From Bacillota bacterium (lineage in GTDB: Bacteria > Bacillota > Clostridia > Peptostreptococcales > Anaerovoracaceae), in assembly GCA_017405645.1 (NCBI GenBank), contig JAFQZZ010000033.1, forward strand, positions 53,939 to 117,938: a DNA stretch of 64,000 bases, read 5' to 3'. The notes beneath the pieces were generated by a model. The model was given only the letters and a program-made list of their open reading frames with translations. It did not search any database and was not told the origin of the DNA. A program made the position numbers and the translations under genes. Below, one piece after another: positions 33,498 through 41,386 of this stretch. The first letter of the stretch is position 1; each line of letters starts with the position of its first letter.

Positions 33498-34124
33498 TTA
33501 TCTGCTTTTCCTGAAATCCAGTCTCACGATGCTCTTCCCGTTCGGAAGATCCACCGCCGACTGGAGGATCTTTTCATAGCCAATCTCTTTCATGGCCGCC
33601 GTCAGTTCCTCCCCGTCCATCTGGTGATGGACCTCGTCCAGCCGGTCAAAGGCATGGAGATAGGGGGAATCGGAGACCCATTCTTTCTCATCCGTATTGA
33701 TCTGGATCCCGACGGAAACGTATTCCGGGGAAACCTGCCGGATCACTTTCTGGAAGACAGGGTAGCCGATGTATTCCACCAGAAGATTGGCGATCACCAG
33801 TTCCGCCCGGGGCAGTTTGTCCGAATCGCTGATCAGGTCCAGGTGAATGCATTCCAAAACACCTTCCAGGGAACCGTAGCGTTCCGCCACCGCCCTCAGG
33901 TAGTTTTCATTGATATCGACCCCGTACACGGTGTCGTATTTTCCCCTGCTGACGTGTTCCAGCCCGTTTCCCCCGGCGATCCCCAGGACCATCGCGGTTT
34001 TTACCGGATAGGCCTCGAACTGCTCTTTCATCATCCCGTTCATGGCCTGCAGCTGCTTCACGGAGTCCAGGCTCATATGGTTTTCATAATCATCCAGCCG
34101 GATCTCTTCCCATGGATTATTCAT
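33498..34124 (-). CDS. Class I SAM-dependent methyltransferase
   Basis: About 208 residues with a Rossmann methyltransferase core: AMVLGIAGGNGLEHVS (motif I, near residue 48), TVYGVDINENYLRAV (motif II) and LPRAELVIANLLVEYIGYP (motif IV). The substrate is unknown. ATG 34124 lies nine bases after GGAG; a GTG is two codons earlier. It is the last gene of the PadR-led operon, 14 bases after a small hypothetical. Confidence 0.87.
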   Translation of the reverse strand: MNNPWEEIRLDDYENHMSLDSVKQLQAMNGMMKEQFEAYPVKTAMVLGIAGGNGLEHVSRGKYDTVYGVDINENYLRAVAERYGSLEGVLECIHLDLISDSDKLPRAELVIANLLVEYIGYPVFQKVIRQVSPEYVSVGIQINTDEKEWVSDSPYLHAFDRLDEVHHQMDGEELTAAMKEIGYEKILQSAVDLPNGKSIVRLDFRKSR

Positions 34125-34138
34125 GTACACTCACTCCT

Positions 34139-34459
34139 TTATAACGTTTCTTTGATAAAATAGGCACGCACGCTGCCTTCCGTGATCATGACGGATTCCT
34201 GGTGGAAGAAGACGCAGAGATCCTTCGCGATCTCTTCGATGATCTCCTTCCGCACATCGATCAGCGTCAGGACCAGGGTCTGTTCCTGGGTATACTGTCC
34301 GTTTTCATGCATGTAACCGCCCTGCTCCACGGAAAAGGAGAAAGGAACATGATAGTGAAAGCAGACATGCTTCAATACATTGATGTATTTTTCGGTTTCG
34401 TGTTTCTGTTTCAAGGTCTCCGAATCGTTGAGGCCAACGTAGATTTTTGTCTCAGTCAA
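34139..34459 (-). CDS. Small hypothetical protein, DUF3574-like
   Basis: The 106-residue cytosolic protein reads as a small alpha/beta fold: TETKIYVGLNDSETLKQKH, a central VEQGGYMHENGQYTQEQT turn, and a C-terminal helix with FFHQESVMITEGSVRAYFI. The pattern of an opening strand with GLN, a Gly-rich middle and a final VMI strand recalls DUF3574, but the match is from memory and weak. Located between the cysteine desulfidase homologue and the methyltransferase, with short gaps; function unknown. Confidence 0.7.
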   Translation of the reverse strand: MTETKIYVGLNDSETLKQKHETEKYINVLKHVCFHYHVPFSFSVEQGGYMHENGQYTQEQTLVLTLIDVRKEIIEEIAKDLCVFFHQESVMITEGSVRAYFIKETL

Positions 34460-34487
34460 TGCTTTCCCTCCGTTTCCGGTCAGTGGA

Positions 34488-35765
34488 TCAGTTCCCTGTC
34501 ATCATCCGGATGATCTCCGAATCCGTTCCCTTCATGCCGACTCGTCCCAGGCGGCTGAAGTTGGCAATGGAGTTTTCAACACCTTTCACGACGATGCCTT
34601 CACCGCCGTAAAACTGCTGTCCGTTCCGATACATCTCATAGCCGAAGATGCCGGTCTCCACCGCTGTTGCGATCTTCGCCGCGCAGGAGGATTTGGCGCC
34701 GTCGCAGATGATGCCGGAGGTGATCGCCAGGGCATTGACGATCGTGTGGGAAATATCCTTCAGGTCGCCGCCGTACAGGAAGGCAATGCCGGCTCCGGCG
34801 CCCGCGCCGGCGCTGACCGCGCCGCAGTAGGCGGACAGCCGGCCGATGCCGTTTTTGGCATGGAGCGTCACCAGGTTGGAAACGAGAAGAGCTCTGTACA
34901 GCTTCTCCTTGTCCGCCTTCAGTTCCTTTGCGTATTCAATGACCGGCAGGGATGTCGTCAGACCCTGATTGCCGCTGCCGGAACAGATGACCACCGGCAG
35001 TTCGCAGCCGTTCATCCGGGCGTCGGACCCGGCTGCCGCGGCGGCTTTGGCCCGGGTGCGCACATCATCGCCGGTCTTCAGCAGCACTTTGCCTATATTG
35101 GCACCGTAATCGTTTTTCATCCCCTCCCGGGATATGGCCGTATTCTTTTCGATCTGCCGGTCCAGGACTGCCCGGACATCTTCGATGTCACAGGTGCAGG
35201 CGAAATCATAGATATCCTTCACATTCAATAGATCGTAATCCGGAAGATCTTCTTCCTCCTCCGCTGCATCCGGGTCTTTTTCAAAAAGCACCTTCCCGTC
35301 CTTTTCGATCCGGACGATGTTGGTGTGTTCGTTGGCGATGCGGACCTTCGCACTGGAATCTCCCCGCTGTACCGTAACGATCATATCCAGCACGCAATCC
35401 GATTCCAGCGGTCTTGTCTCAATCACCGTGTTTTCCATGTAATCACCCAGCTTTTCTTTGGCTTCCGGGGAAACATTGGAAATGACCTGCAGCAAAGCCT
35501 CCTCGTCTCCGGCAAAAGCGCCTATTGCCGATGCCGCTTCTATGCCCCGTCTGCCGCCCGTGTTGGGAACGACCACGCTTTTGACATTCTTGATGATATT
35601 GCCGCTGGCTTCCACTATGATCCGTTCCGGCAGTTCCCCGAGCACGGACCTGGCCTTGGCGGCGCAGTATGCCAGGGCGATCGGTTCGGTGCACCCCATC
35701 GCCAACACCAGCTCCCGCTCCAGTATTTTTACGTAAGTTTGATAAATTATGTTGTCACGCTCCAT
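34488..35765 (-). CDS. L-cysteine desulfidase family protein (CyuA/YhaM, UPF0597)
   Basis: Fe-S enzyme family that breaks L-cysteine into pyruvate, ammonia and sulfide; related to the L-serine dehydratase alpha chain. About 425 residues from ATG 35765. The conserved features are VLAMGCTEPIALAYCAAKA, VVPNTGGRRGIEAASAIGAF, VVICSGSGNQGLTTSLPVIE and TSGIICDGAKSSCAAKIATA, with the cluster cysteines in GCTEP, ICSG and CDGAKSSC. The start overlaps the previous stop (TGATG), and GGGAG is upstream. In a PadR-controlled operon with membrane proteins. The exact substrate (Cys or another beta-substituted amino acid) is not settled. Confidence 0.9.
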   Translation of the reverse strand: MERDNIIYQTYVKILERELVLAMGCTEPIALAYCAAKARSVLGELPERIIVEASGNIIKNVKSVVVPNTGGRRGIEAASAIGAFAGDEEALLQVISNVSPEAKEKLGDYMENTVIETRPLESDCVLDMIVTVQRGDSSAKVRIANEHTNIVRIEKDGKVLFEKDPDAAEEEEDLPDYDLLNVKDIYDFACTCDIEDVRAVLDRQIEKNTAISREGMKNDYGANIGKVLLKTGDDVRTRAKAAAAAGSDARMNGCELPVVICSGSGNQGLTTSLPVIEYAKELKADKEKLYRALLVSNLVTLHAKNGIGRLSAYCGAVSAGAGAGAGIAFLYGGDLKDISHTIVNALAITSGIICDGAKSSCAAKIATAVETGIFGYEMYRNGQQFYGGEGIVVKGVENSIANFSRLGRVGMKGTDSEIIRMMTGN

Positions 35766-36544
35766 CAATCGCACTCCCTCTCTTCTTCAGTGTTACCCTT
35801 ATTGTAGCCGATTCGCCGCAGTTTATCAAAGACTATTTCCGCCAGATACATGAGGATCATCACCATGGCCACCATCACGGCATAGCCCAGAAGATATCCT
35901 GGCACGCCCATGAACGAGGCCATCCATTCCAGGGGAGATCCCGGCGACGGCACCCGCAGGAACATATAGTTCGTCCGGAAATGCCGGTCGAAAAGATAGA
36001 CCACGGGCACACAGATCAGCAGAAACAGGATCGGATTCCATATCCTTTTGATGTCCGGCCGGATCTTCCCGCAGCTGAGCTCGCAGAGGATATACCACGC
36101 CACGCCGAAATGGAACAGGAAGCCCTGGATCGTGATGAAATGGACCGGCGGGTAATAGATCCAGTCCGGAAAGATCAGAGCCAGCAGGGTCCCCGGCAGG
36201 CAGAGCGCATAGAGTACCTGTCCCAGCCAGTCTTTGCCGGTGATCATATGGGCCAGGCAGAGAAATCCCGCCAGGGCGCACAGATGCAGGGGCAACTCAT
36301 AGACCGTCTGGTGGCCGATCGCGGTCAGAAAGCAGGCCCGCAGAACGATCAGCGCCACGGGAAAGAGCCCGAGCGCAAGCTCGAGCTTTCTTTGTTTCTC
36401 ATTATCAGCCCGCCGGAACAGCAGCAGAAGCAGGATGCATGCTCCCGTTCCGGCCAGCAGCCACAGGATGTGCGCCGTTCCGTACATGGGGAACCCCACC
36501 CCGGCCGGCAGTTCCGACCCATAGGTAAAAAAGTATTGCAGCAT
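35765..36544 (-). CDS. TIGR02206 (YwaF-like) integral membrane protein
   Basis: The 259 residues form about seven transmembrane helices. The family pattern is visible: AHILWLLAGTGACILLLLLF, VYELPLHLCALAGFLCLAHM, FPDWIYYPPVHFITIQGFLF and FLRVPSPGSPLEW. The conserved ELPLHLC and H-rich segments are typical; the molecular function is unknown. The stop overlaps the start of the cysteine desulfidase homologue by one base, and the start is three bases after DUF2812. Confidence 0.88.
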   Translation of the reverse strand: MLQYFFTYGSELPAGVGFPMYGTAHILWLLAGTGACILLLLLFRRADNEKQRKLELALGLFPVALIVLRACFLTAIGHQTVYELPLHLCALAGFLCLAHMITGKDWLGQVLYALCLPGTLLALIFPDWIYYPPVHFITIQGFLFHFGVAWYILCELSCGKIRPDIKRIWNPILFLLICVPVVYLFDRHFRTNYMFLRVPSPGSPLEWMASFMGVPGYLLGYAVMVAMVMILMYLAEIVFDKLRRIGYNKGNTEEERECD

Positions 36545-36547
36545 CGT

Positions 36548-37108
36548 TTATCCGTCCATTCCCGTCCGGTATTTGTCCCGGATCCTTTTCAGTTTCGTTC
36601 CGCAGTGAATGATCAGTACCACGTAAAGGACAAACAGCACCGCGAACAGGATCCCCCAGAAAAGTCCGAAGGCGCCCACATAGGAGCCGGTAAAGACTCT
36701 CGCGAAGTTGGGGATCACGCAGCAGAGGAAAACGATCGCCAGAGGCAGCAGCCGGGTCTTCACCACGTGGCTGACCAGGTCCACCCTGGATTCATTGTCC
36801 GAAAACAGTTCGCCCTCTTCTGCCGTTTCGGCCGCCGACGCCGGCTTGCGGAAGTACAGCCAGCCGAAACACTGGGCAAAGTACTCCCAGCCGAAATCCT
36901 TCAGCATCTGAAAATACCCTTCCGGCCGCTCCGTATTCTTGAAATCCAGCCGGTAGATCACATCCTCCGGTTCGCAGGATTCGAATGTATAGAACATCGG
37001 CGGCGTCATCTTCACGAGCTTCCAGCCTTTTTTGTGCTGCCCCCTGAGCCAGATCTCTTCCTCTTCATAATCGGCAATGGTAAAAATGCGGATCAAGGTC
37101 TTACGCAT
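36548..37108 (-). CDS. DUF2812-domain membrane protein
   Basis: The 186 residues have a soluble DUF2812 N-terminal domain (1-115: EEEEIWLRGQHKKGWKLVKM, YRLDFKNTERPEGYFQML, WEYFAQCFGWLYFRKP) and two C-terminal membrane helices (LLPLAIVFLCCVIPNFARVF and FGLFWGILFAVLFVLYVVLI). DUF2812 proteins are typical partners of PadR regulators in Bacillota; here the genes overlap by eight bases. Known cases suggest a co-sensor or membrane anchor for the PadR regulon, but the mechanism is undefined. Confidence 0.9.
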   Translation of the reverse strand: MRKTLIRIFTIADYEEEEIWLRGQHKKGWKLVKMTPPMFYTFESCEPEDVIYRLDFKNTERPEGYFQMLKDFGWEYFAQCFGWLYFRKPASAAETAEEGELFSDNESRVDLVSHVVKTRLLPLAIVFLCCVIPNFARVFTGSYVGAFGLFWGILFAVLFVLYVVLIIHCGTKLKRIRDKYRTGMDG

Positions 37109-37424
37109 CGATATCCTCTCCTTTACTGTTCTTGTACAATCTTTCGATCCGCCGGATCTCGATGTCCAGGATCTCCCTGCCGAGATCGGTGATCTGATAC
37201 AGCTTTCTCTTCTCTTCTTCGCAGTAGAAACGGATCAGTCCGTCCTTTTCCATCTTTGACAGCGTCCCGTACATGGTCCCTGCGCTGATCACGACGGCGC
37301 CCCCGCTCATTCTCTTCACCTGCTGGCTGATCCCGTATCCGTGCTGCGGCGTCTGCAGACAGTACAGAATATAAAAGCCGGACTCCGTCATCGGGACGTA
37401 TATTCGCTTTAATCGATCTTCCAT
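37101..37424 (-). CDS. PadR-family transcriptional regulator
   Basis: Short PadR protein of 107 residues: MTESGFYILYCLQTPQHGYG (helix 1 and turn), ISAGTMYGTLSKMEKDGLI (recognition helix and wing) and YQITDLGREILDIE. The C-terminal dimer helix is brief, so it belongs to the short PadR-s2 type. AGGAGGAC precedes ATG 37424. It heads the operon padR-DUF2812-ywaF-like-cyuA-like-small-methyltransferase. Promoter and operators at 37446-37501 indicate autoregulation. Confidence 0.94.
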   Translation of the reverse strand: MEDRLKRIYVPMTESGFYILYCLQTPQHGYGISQQVKRMSGGAVVISAGTMYGTLSKMEKDGLIRFYCEEEKRKLYQITDLGREILDIEIRRIERLYKNSKGEDIDA

Positions 37425-37445
37425 AAGTCCTCCTGACCATTACAC

Positions 37446-37501
37446 CTCGATATATCGTGATTCGATATACTTATTATATCGAGCCTCGATGTATTTGTCA
37501 A
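37446..37501 (-). promoter_or_regulatory. Consensus promoter with PadR-type operator repeats
   Basis: Minus strand: perfect -35 TTGACA (37496-37501), 17-base spacer, perfect -10 TATAAT (37473-37478). Several TCGATATA/TATATCGA half-sites overlay it: ATACATCGAGGCTCGATATA fills the spacer and -10, and CGATATATCG (37448-37457, a perfect palindrome) plus TCGATATA lie just downstream. Such a strong promoter covered by operators is expected to be tightly repressed by PadR. Confidence 0.82.
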
Positions 37502-37511
37502 CCGGTTTTTT

Positions 37512-37550
37512 CAAAAAAAAGAAACTGTCCGGAAATCTTTCCGAACAGTT
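37512..37550 (-). terminator. Terminator of the XRE-membrane protein operon
   Basis: Minus strand: 13-base arms (37523-37535 and 37538-37550) pairing with one wobble, giving AACTGTTCGGAAA against TTTCCGGACAGTT, followed by TCTTTTTTTT. It lies 30 bases after the membrane-protein stop and just upstream of the PadR promoter. Confidence 0.9.
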
Positions 37551-37579
37551 CTCCCGGGCATCGCCTTCGCAGCCCGGAA

Positions 37580-37984
37580 TCAGTACTTTCTGCTCAGTAC
37601 CACGTAGGACAGCCAGTATACGCCGACCAGCAGACAGACCGAATAAGCAAGCACCAGCTGGACCGTTTCCTTCCCGAGGATCATGGCGACTACCACGCCA
37701 ATCGCTTCCACTAGGACCACGATGTATCCGGTCCAGGACCAGCTCTTCATCCTCAGGAAACGGTTCCTCTCATCGCTGACTTCCGTGTCCACTTTTTCCC
37801 TGTATTCTTCGTTTCTCCTGTACTGCAGGTTCCGAATCACCTGAAGCGCGCCGACGGCAGCCAGGGCGCCGCCCATGCCGGCGTACATGGAGGAATCCAG
37901 CTTTTCCGCGATAGATAGCCCCACCAGCACCAGACCGATAACGACCCAGAAAATACTCAATGCCAGTCTTCTGTTATTATACAT
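37580..37984 (-). CDS. Small membrane protein, DUF2178-like, paired with XRE regulator
   Basis: About 134 residues with four hydrophobic helices (about 7-25, 32-48, 84-105 and 108-128). A charged middle segment (YRRNEEYREKVDTEVSDERN) matches the conserved Glu/Asp-rich loop of small membrane proteins encoded next to XRE repressors in Bacillota. The role is unknown; such pairs are often thought to sense membrane or growth-phase conditions. ATG 37984 has AGGAGG seven bases upstream; a GTG is two codons earlier. Confidence 0.82.
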   Translation of the reverse strand: MYNNRRLALSIFWVVIGLVLVGLSIAEKLDSSMYAGMGGALAAVGALQVIRNLQYRRNEEYREKVDTEVSDERNRFLRMKSWSWTGYIVVLVEAIGVVVAMILGKETVQLVLAYSVCLLVGVYWLSYVVLSRKY

Positions 37985-37986
37985 GT

Positions 37987-38184
37987 TCACTCCTCCTCAA
38001 AAATAAACACTTCTTCGATCGTCATTCCGAAGAATTTTGCGATCTTGTACGCCAGCAGGATGGAGGGATTGTAGCGGCCGTTCTCCAGGGAACTGATCGT
38101 CTGCCGCGAGACCCCCATCAGTTTCGCCAATTCTTCCTGACGGATCCCCTTTTCATTCCGTATTTCTTCGATGCGGTTTTTCAT
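37987..38184 (-). CDS. XRE-family helix-turn-helix regulator (YvaO/YozG type)
   Basis: Single-domain Cro/CI-type regulator of 65 residues. The helix-turn-helix is KGIRQEELAKLMGVSRQTIS followed by SLENGRYNPSILLAYKIA, and it ends FGMTIEEVFIFEEE. It lies two bases before the membrane-protein gene. Promoter and paired operators are at 38209-38270; autorepression is likely. Confidence 0.95.
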   Translation of the reverse strand: MKNRIEEIRNEKGIRQEELAKLMGVSRQTISSLENGRYNPSILLAYKIAKFFGMTIEEVFIFEEE

Positions 38185-38208
38185 CTTATCACCATCCTCA
38201 TCAAAAAG

Positions 38209-38270
38209 GTAAAGCTCGCTTTACATCTGTAGTGTACCACCACTTTGTTCAGATGTCAAGCAAGCTTTAC
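38209..38270 (-). promoter_or_regulatory. XRE promoter with two GTAAAGC inverted-repeat operators
   Basis: Minus strand: -35 TTGACA (38254-38259), 17-base spacer, -10 TACACT (38231-38236). Operator 1 (38209-38224) is a perfect inverted repeat, GTAAAGC-TC-GCTTTAC, just after the transcription start. Operator 2 (38255-38270), GTCAAGC-AA-GCTTTAC, differs by one base and overlaps the -35. Their centres are 46 bases apart. Layout fits a two-site autorepressor. Confidence 0.82.
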
Positions 38271-38294
38271 ATTATTTCGCAATATTTTTTCGAA

Positions 38295-39110
38295 TCAGAG
38301 TTTTCCCGAGAATTCTTCGATCAAGCCATTGATCCGCTCCGGTTCATCGGTATTGGAATTATGCCCGGCTCCTTCGATCCATTCGATGGGGATGCCGGTC
38401 TTTTTGTGCCAGGCCCTGTTGTACCGGACGCAGGATCCCGCATGGTCCTTCTCCCCGCAGATCAGCAGCGCCGGGCAGCGGATTTCATAAGGAAGGTCCG
38501 CTTCGATCGCTTCCGCCAGGATCCGGTAGCCGTGTCCGGCCAGGGCCGCATACCATTTCTGGTCCCCGTCGTAGGTCAGCATTATTTCACGCATGAGACC
38601 TCTTCCGTAAGGAGAAGATGCCACGCCCTTCGTTCCCTGCCGCACAAGGGTCTTCCAGGGATAATGCCGGTAAACCGGTTCCATTCTCTTCAAAAGCCAG
38701 ATCTCGGCCGCCGTCATATACTGCCGCTGAAGGGGCGCCGAATCCACGGAGATAAAGCCCTTCAGTTTTTCGGGAAACAGATAAGCATAGACCTGGCCCA
38801 CGTATCCGCCCATGGACTGGCCGATGATCAGGGGGTCAGAGAAACCCTCTTCCGTCAGGATCTCATCCAACCACCGGGCCTTGTCCGGAAGCGAAAACGT
38901 CAGGTCAAAGGGACGGGATGCATTGTGTCCCGGCGCATCCCAGACAAAGACGGGGTATTTCCCTTCAAAGCATTCGATCTGCTTTTCGAAGAGACGATGA
39001 TCCGCCGTCAGCCCCGGGAGGAACACCAGCTGCGGGGTTTGAGACTCCGCATCTTTGTTCACCCAGTAATGGATCGTCCCGCAGGGTGTCTGATAGATCT
39101 TTTCCGTCAT
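38295..39110 (-). CDS. Alpha/beta-fold hydrolase
   Basis: Soluble esterase-like enzyme of 271 residues. The nucleophile elbow is PLIIGQSMGGYVGQ, the acid is in LLICGEKDHAG, and the histidine is in IEGAGHNSNTDEP. The oxyanion region is LVFLPGLTADHRLF. The substrate is unknown. ATG 39110 overlaps the stop of the fRMsr gene, making it the last gene of the SPFH operon. GGGTGATAAA is the ribosome binding site. Translation coupled to a frameshifted upstream gene could be reduced. Confidence 0.9.
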   Translation of the reverse strand: MTEKIYQTPCGTIHYWVNKDAESQTPQLVFLPGLTADHRLFEKQIECFEGKYPVFVWDAPGHNASRPFDLTFSLPDKARWLDEILTEEGFSDPLIIGQSMGGYVGQVYAYLFPEKLKGFISVDSAPLQRQYMTAAEIWLLKRMEPVYRHYPWKTLVRQGTKGVASSPYGRGLMREIMLTYDGDQKWYAALAGHGYRILAEAIEADLPYEIRCPALLICGEKDHAGSCVRYNRAWHKKTGIPIEWIEGAGHNSNTDEPERINGLIEEFSGKL

Positions 39111-39555
39111 TTTATCACCCGCTCCAGTGCCGCGGCAAAAGCCTCCAGGCCTGCCCGGTCTTCTTCGCCGAACCGCGCTGGGACCGGGCTGTCGATATCC
39201 AGTACCGCGAAGACTTCGCCGTCCCGTCGGAGCGGCACCACGATTTCGGACGCCGATGCGCTGTCGCAGGCGATATGCCCCGGAAATGCATGCACGTCGG
39301 GAACCAGCTGCGCCCGGTCATTCGCCCAGGCGGTCCCGCAGACGCCTCTTCCCTTTTCGACCCTCACGCAGGCGACCTTCCCCTGGAAGGGCCCAGGATC
39401 AGCGCTTCGTCCTTTACCAGATAGAAGCCCGCCCAGTTAACGTCCTCCATGGCTTGAAACAGCAGCGCCGAAGCGTTGGCCATCACGGGAATGCAGTCCG
39501 CCGAATCCTCCGCCAGTGCTTCCAACTGTTTGATGAGTAAATTATAATCCGTCAT
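39107..39555 (-). pseudogene. Free methionine-(R)-sulfoxide reductase (fRMsr, GAF domain), frameshifted
   Basis: GAF-fold enzyme that reduces free methionine-R-sulfoxide. The N-terminal 54 residues (MTDYNLLIKQLEALAEDS to NWAGFYLVKDEALILGP) are in one frame. The rest, FQGKVACVRVEKGRGVCG to LDIDSPVPARFGEEDRA, is in another. The break is at GGGCCC/TTCC around 39387-39394, where one missing base would restore LILGPFQGKVAC as in E. coli YebR. All three family cysteines (VAC, GVC, IAC) survive, so the lesion is recent or a sequencing error. In the operon SPFH-RHH-MGMT-fRMsr-hydrolase. Confidence 0.88.
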
Positions 39556-40048
39556 CTGATTTCTCTCTTTTCAGCAATTCTCTCTTGTTCTCAATGCCCC
39601 CGCCGTACCCGGTCAGGGAACCGTCCGATCCCACCACCCGGTGACAGGGAATGAGGATGCACACCGGATTCCATCCGACGGCGCCGCCCACGGCCTGCGG
39701 AGACAACCGGGGGATCCCCCGTTCCTCTGCCAGTTTCCCGGCAATGCCGCCGTAGGTCACCGTCTTTCCGTATGGGATCTCCGACACGAGTTCCAGGACT
39801 CTCTTCCGGAAAGGAGTCAGCCCCTCCATCCGGACGGCTGGGAAACCGTTACCGGGATGTCCTTCAAAATAGGAATCCAGCCATTTCGCCGTCTTCTCAA
39901 AAACCGGCAGTTCAGCCTCTGCACAATCCTCTGGGCCGCTTCCCTCTTTGGACCGGTCAAATTGCAATCCGGTCAGGAACTCTCCGTCGCTGATCATGAT
40001 CAGGTCATCCAGTCCTTCCGGCGTTTCGTATCTGCAGGAATATCTCAT
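39542..40048 (-). CDS. ogt: Methylated-DNA-protein-cysteine methyltransferase
   Basis: Suicide repair protein that takes alkyl groups from O6-alkylguanine. About 168 residues from ATG 40048. The active site is CILIPCHRVVGSDGSLTGYG with the acceptor Cys. The helix-turn-helix region reads LVSEIPYGKTVTYGGIA and SPQAVGGAVGWNP. The start is placed at the second of two adjacent ATG codons because GGAG lies six bases upstream; it overlaps the preceding stop (TGATG). The overlap with fRMsr downstream is 14 bases. Confidence 0.94.
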   Translation of the reverse strand: MRYSCRYETPEGLDDLIMISDGEFLTGLQFDRSKEGSGPEDCAEAELPVFEKTAKWLDSYFEGHPGNGFPAVRMEGLTPFRKRVLELVSEIPYGKTVTYGGIAGKLAEERGIPRLSPQAVGGAVGWNPVCILIPCHRVVGSDGSLTGYGGGIENKRELLKREKSDDGL

Positions 40049-40341
40049 CATGTACTCCTCTGCTTTCGGTGTTCCCGGACGCTGTTGGTGAGGATATACT
40101 CGATCTGGCCGTTGATGGATCGGAAATCGTCTTCCGCCCACCGGGCGATCTCCCGCCAGAGCGACTCGGGCAGCCGGAGAATGATCTGTTTGCGTTTGGC
40201 GTCCTTTGCGCTGAGTTCTTTTTCCCTCGCCCGGAGTTCGCTTTCCAGCGCATCCAGTTTCTCTTTGCGCGCGAGTAGCCGTTCCTCTCTTTGAAGCAGC
40301 TGCTCTTCCTCGCTCATTCTGCTTCTGAAATCCCTGCTCAT
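40048..40341 (-). CDS. Coiled-coil protein with C-terminal ribbon-helix-helix (Arc-like) domain
   Basis: The 97 residues split in two. Residues 9-50 form a charged coiled coil (EEEQLLQREERLLARKEKLD). Residues 50-92 look like a ribbon-helix-helix: KQIILRLPESLWREIARWAE then RSINGQIEYILTNS. This fits Arc/MetJ-type DNA binding with an N-terminal oligomerisation helix. It starts two bases after the SPFH stop. Being the second gene of an operon whose promoter has three TGATATC sites, it is a good candidate for the autoregulator; inference. Confidence 0.78.
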   Translation of the reverse strand: MSRDFRSRMSEEEQLLQREERLLARKEKLDALESELRAREKELSAKDAKRKQIILRLPESLWREIARWAEDDFRSINGQIEYILTNSVREHRKQRST

Positions 40342-40342
40342 T

Positions 40343-41368
40343 CTAGTACACCGATCCGCTGTTTACGATGGGCTGGGCATCCTTGCTGCCGCACAGTACG
40401 ACCAGCAGATTGGATACCATCTGGGCCTTCCGTTCCTCATCCAGATTCACGATATCATCTTCGTTAAGCTTGTCGATGGCCATCTTGACCATGCTGACCG
40501 CACCGTCCACGATCTTGGTCCTGGCCGCAATGATGGCGGACGCCTGCTGCCGCTGCAGCATCGCCGCGGCAATCTCTTCCGCGTAGGACAGATGGGTGAT
40601 CCGCACTTCCTCGATCACCAGGCCGGCAAAGGCCACCTTTTCCGCCAGTTCGACCTTCATCTTCGCCGCAATCTCCTGGGAGCTGCCCCGGAGGGTCTGT
40701 TCCGCCTTGCCGTCGTTCTCTTCCTCTTCATCGTCGAATACATCATACGGATACAGCCTTGCGGTGTTCCGGATAGTGGAATCCGTCTGGATCGACAGGA
40801 ATTCGATGTAATTCTCCACGTTGAACACGGCCTTGGTCGGGTCTTCCACGTGCCACAGCACGACTGCGCCGATGATGACGGGATTGCCCAGGGCGTCGTT
40901 GACCTTCTGGGTACCGTTGTCCAGGGTCGAACGCTTCAGGGAAACGGTCTTTCTGACCCGGTTCGTGGCCGTCTTGCTCTTGCTGCTGAGCTTGATCTTC
41001 CCGCCGGAAAGGGTCTCCGCCGTCTCGGTGGTCTCCCCTGCCTGCTGGGCTTCATAGGCCGGATTATTGTACCGGGCAAAGGGATTGACGAAGAAGTATC
41101 CGGGCTTCATGATCGTGCCGTGATACTTGCCGAAGAGCGTCAGTACCAGCGCTTCGTTCGGCCGCACGCTGCGCAGTCCCGCAAACAGGAACGGCAGGAT
41201 GCACCACAGCAGAACGCAGATGATCACCACCCCGATGTGCATGGTGGCCAGTCCCACGACGAATCCCAGCACGGAAGCGATGCTGGCCAGGATGAGAATG
41301 ATCAGCATCAGGATCCCACTCATGGGATGCAGCACTTTCTGTTGTACATTGGCATATTCTTTTTCCAT
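40343..41368 (-). CDS. SPFH/Band 7 (stomatin-like) membrane protein
   Basis: Flotillin/stomatin-superfamily membrane-scaffold protein of 341 residues. Two hydrophobic helices at about 17-62 are followed by an SPFH domain (AGLRSVRPNEALVLTLFGKY, PGYFFVNPFARYN, GNPVIIGAVVLWHVEDPTKA) and a C-terminal helix with ISLSYAEEIAAAMLQRQQAS-like RITHLSYAEEIAAAMLQRQQ. These assemble into cage-like oligomers at the membrane, often with proteases, but none is encoded here. AGGAGGACATAAAA precedes ATG 41368. First gene of the operon with RHH, MGMT, fRMsr and hydrolase. Confidence 0.92.
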   Translation of the reverse strand: MEKEYANVQQKVLHPMSGILMLIILILASIASVLGFVVGLATMHIGVVIICVLLWCILPFLFAGLRSVRPNEALVLTLFGKYHGTIMKPGYFFVNPFARYNNPAYEAQQAGETTETAETLSGGKIKLSSKSKTATNRVRKTVSLKRSTLDNGTQKVNDALGNPVIIGAVVLWHVEDPTKAVFNVENYIEFLSIQTDSTIRNTARLYPYDVFDDEEEENDGKAEQTLRGSSQEIAAKMKVELAEKVAFAGLVIEEVRITHLSYAEEIAAAMLQRQQASAIIAARTKIVDGAVSMVKMAIDKLNEDDIVNLDEERKAQMVSNLLVVLCGSKDAQPIVNSGSVY

Positions 41369-41386
41369 TTTTATGTCCTCCTGTAT

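Noticed and set aside
33438..38290. Genomic island around the PadR operon
   Set aside because: It appears slightly less GC-rich, but there is no integrase, tRNA or flanking repeat, and codon use is not clearly foreign by eye.
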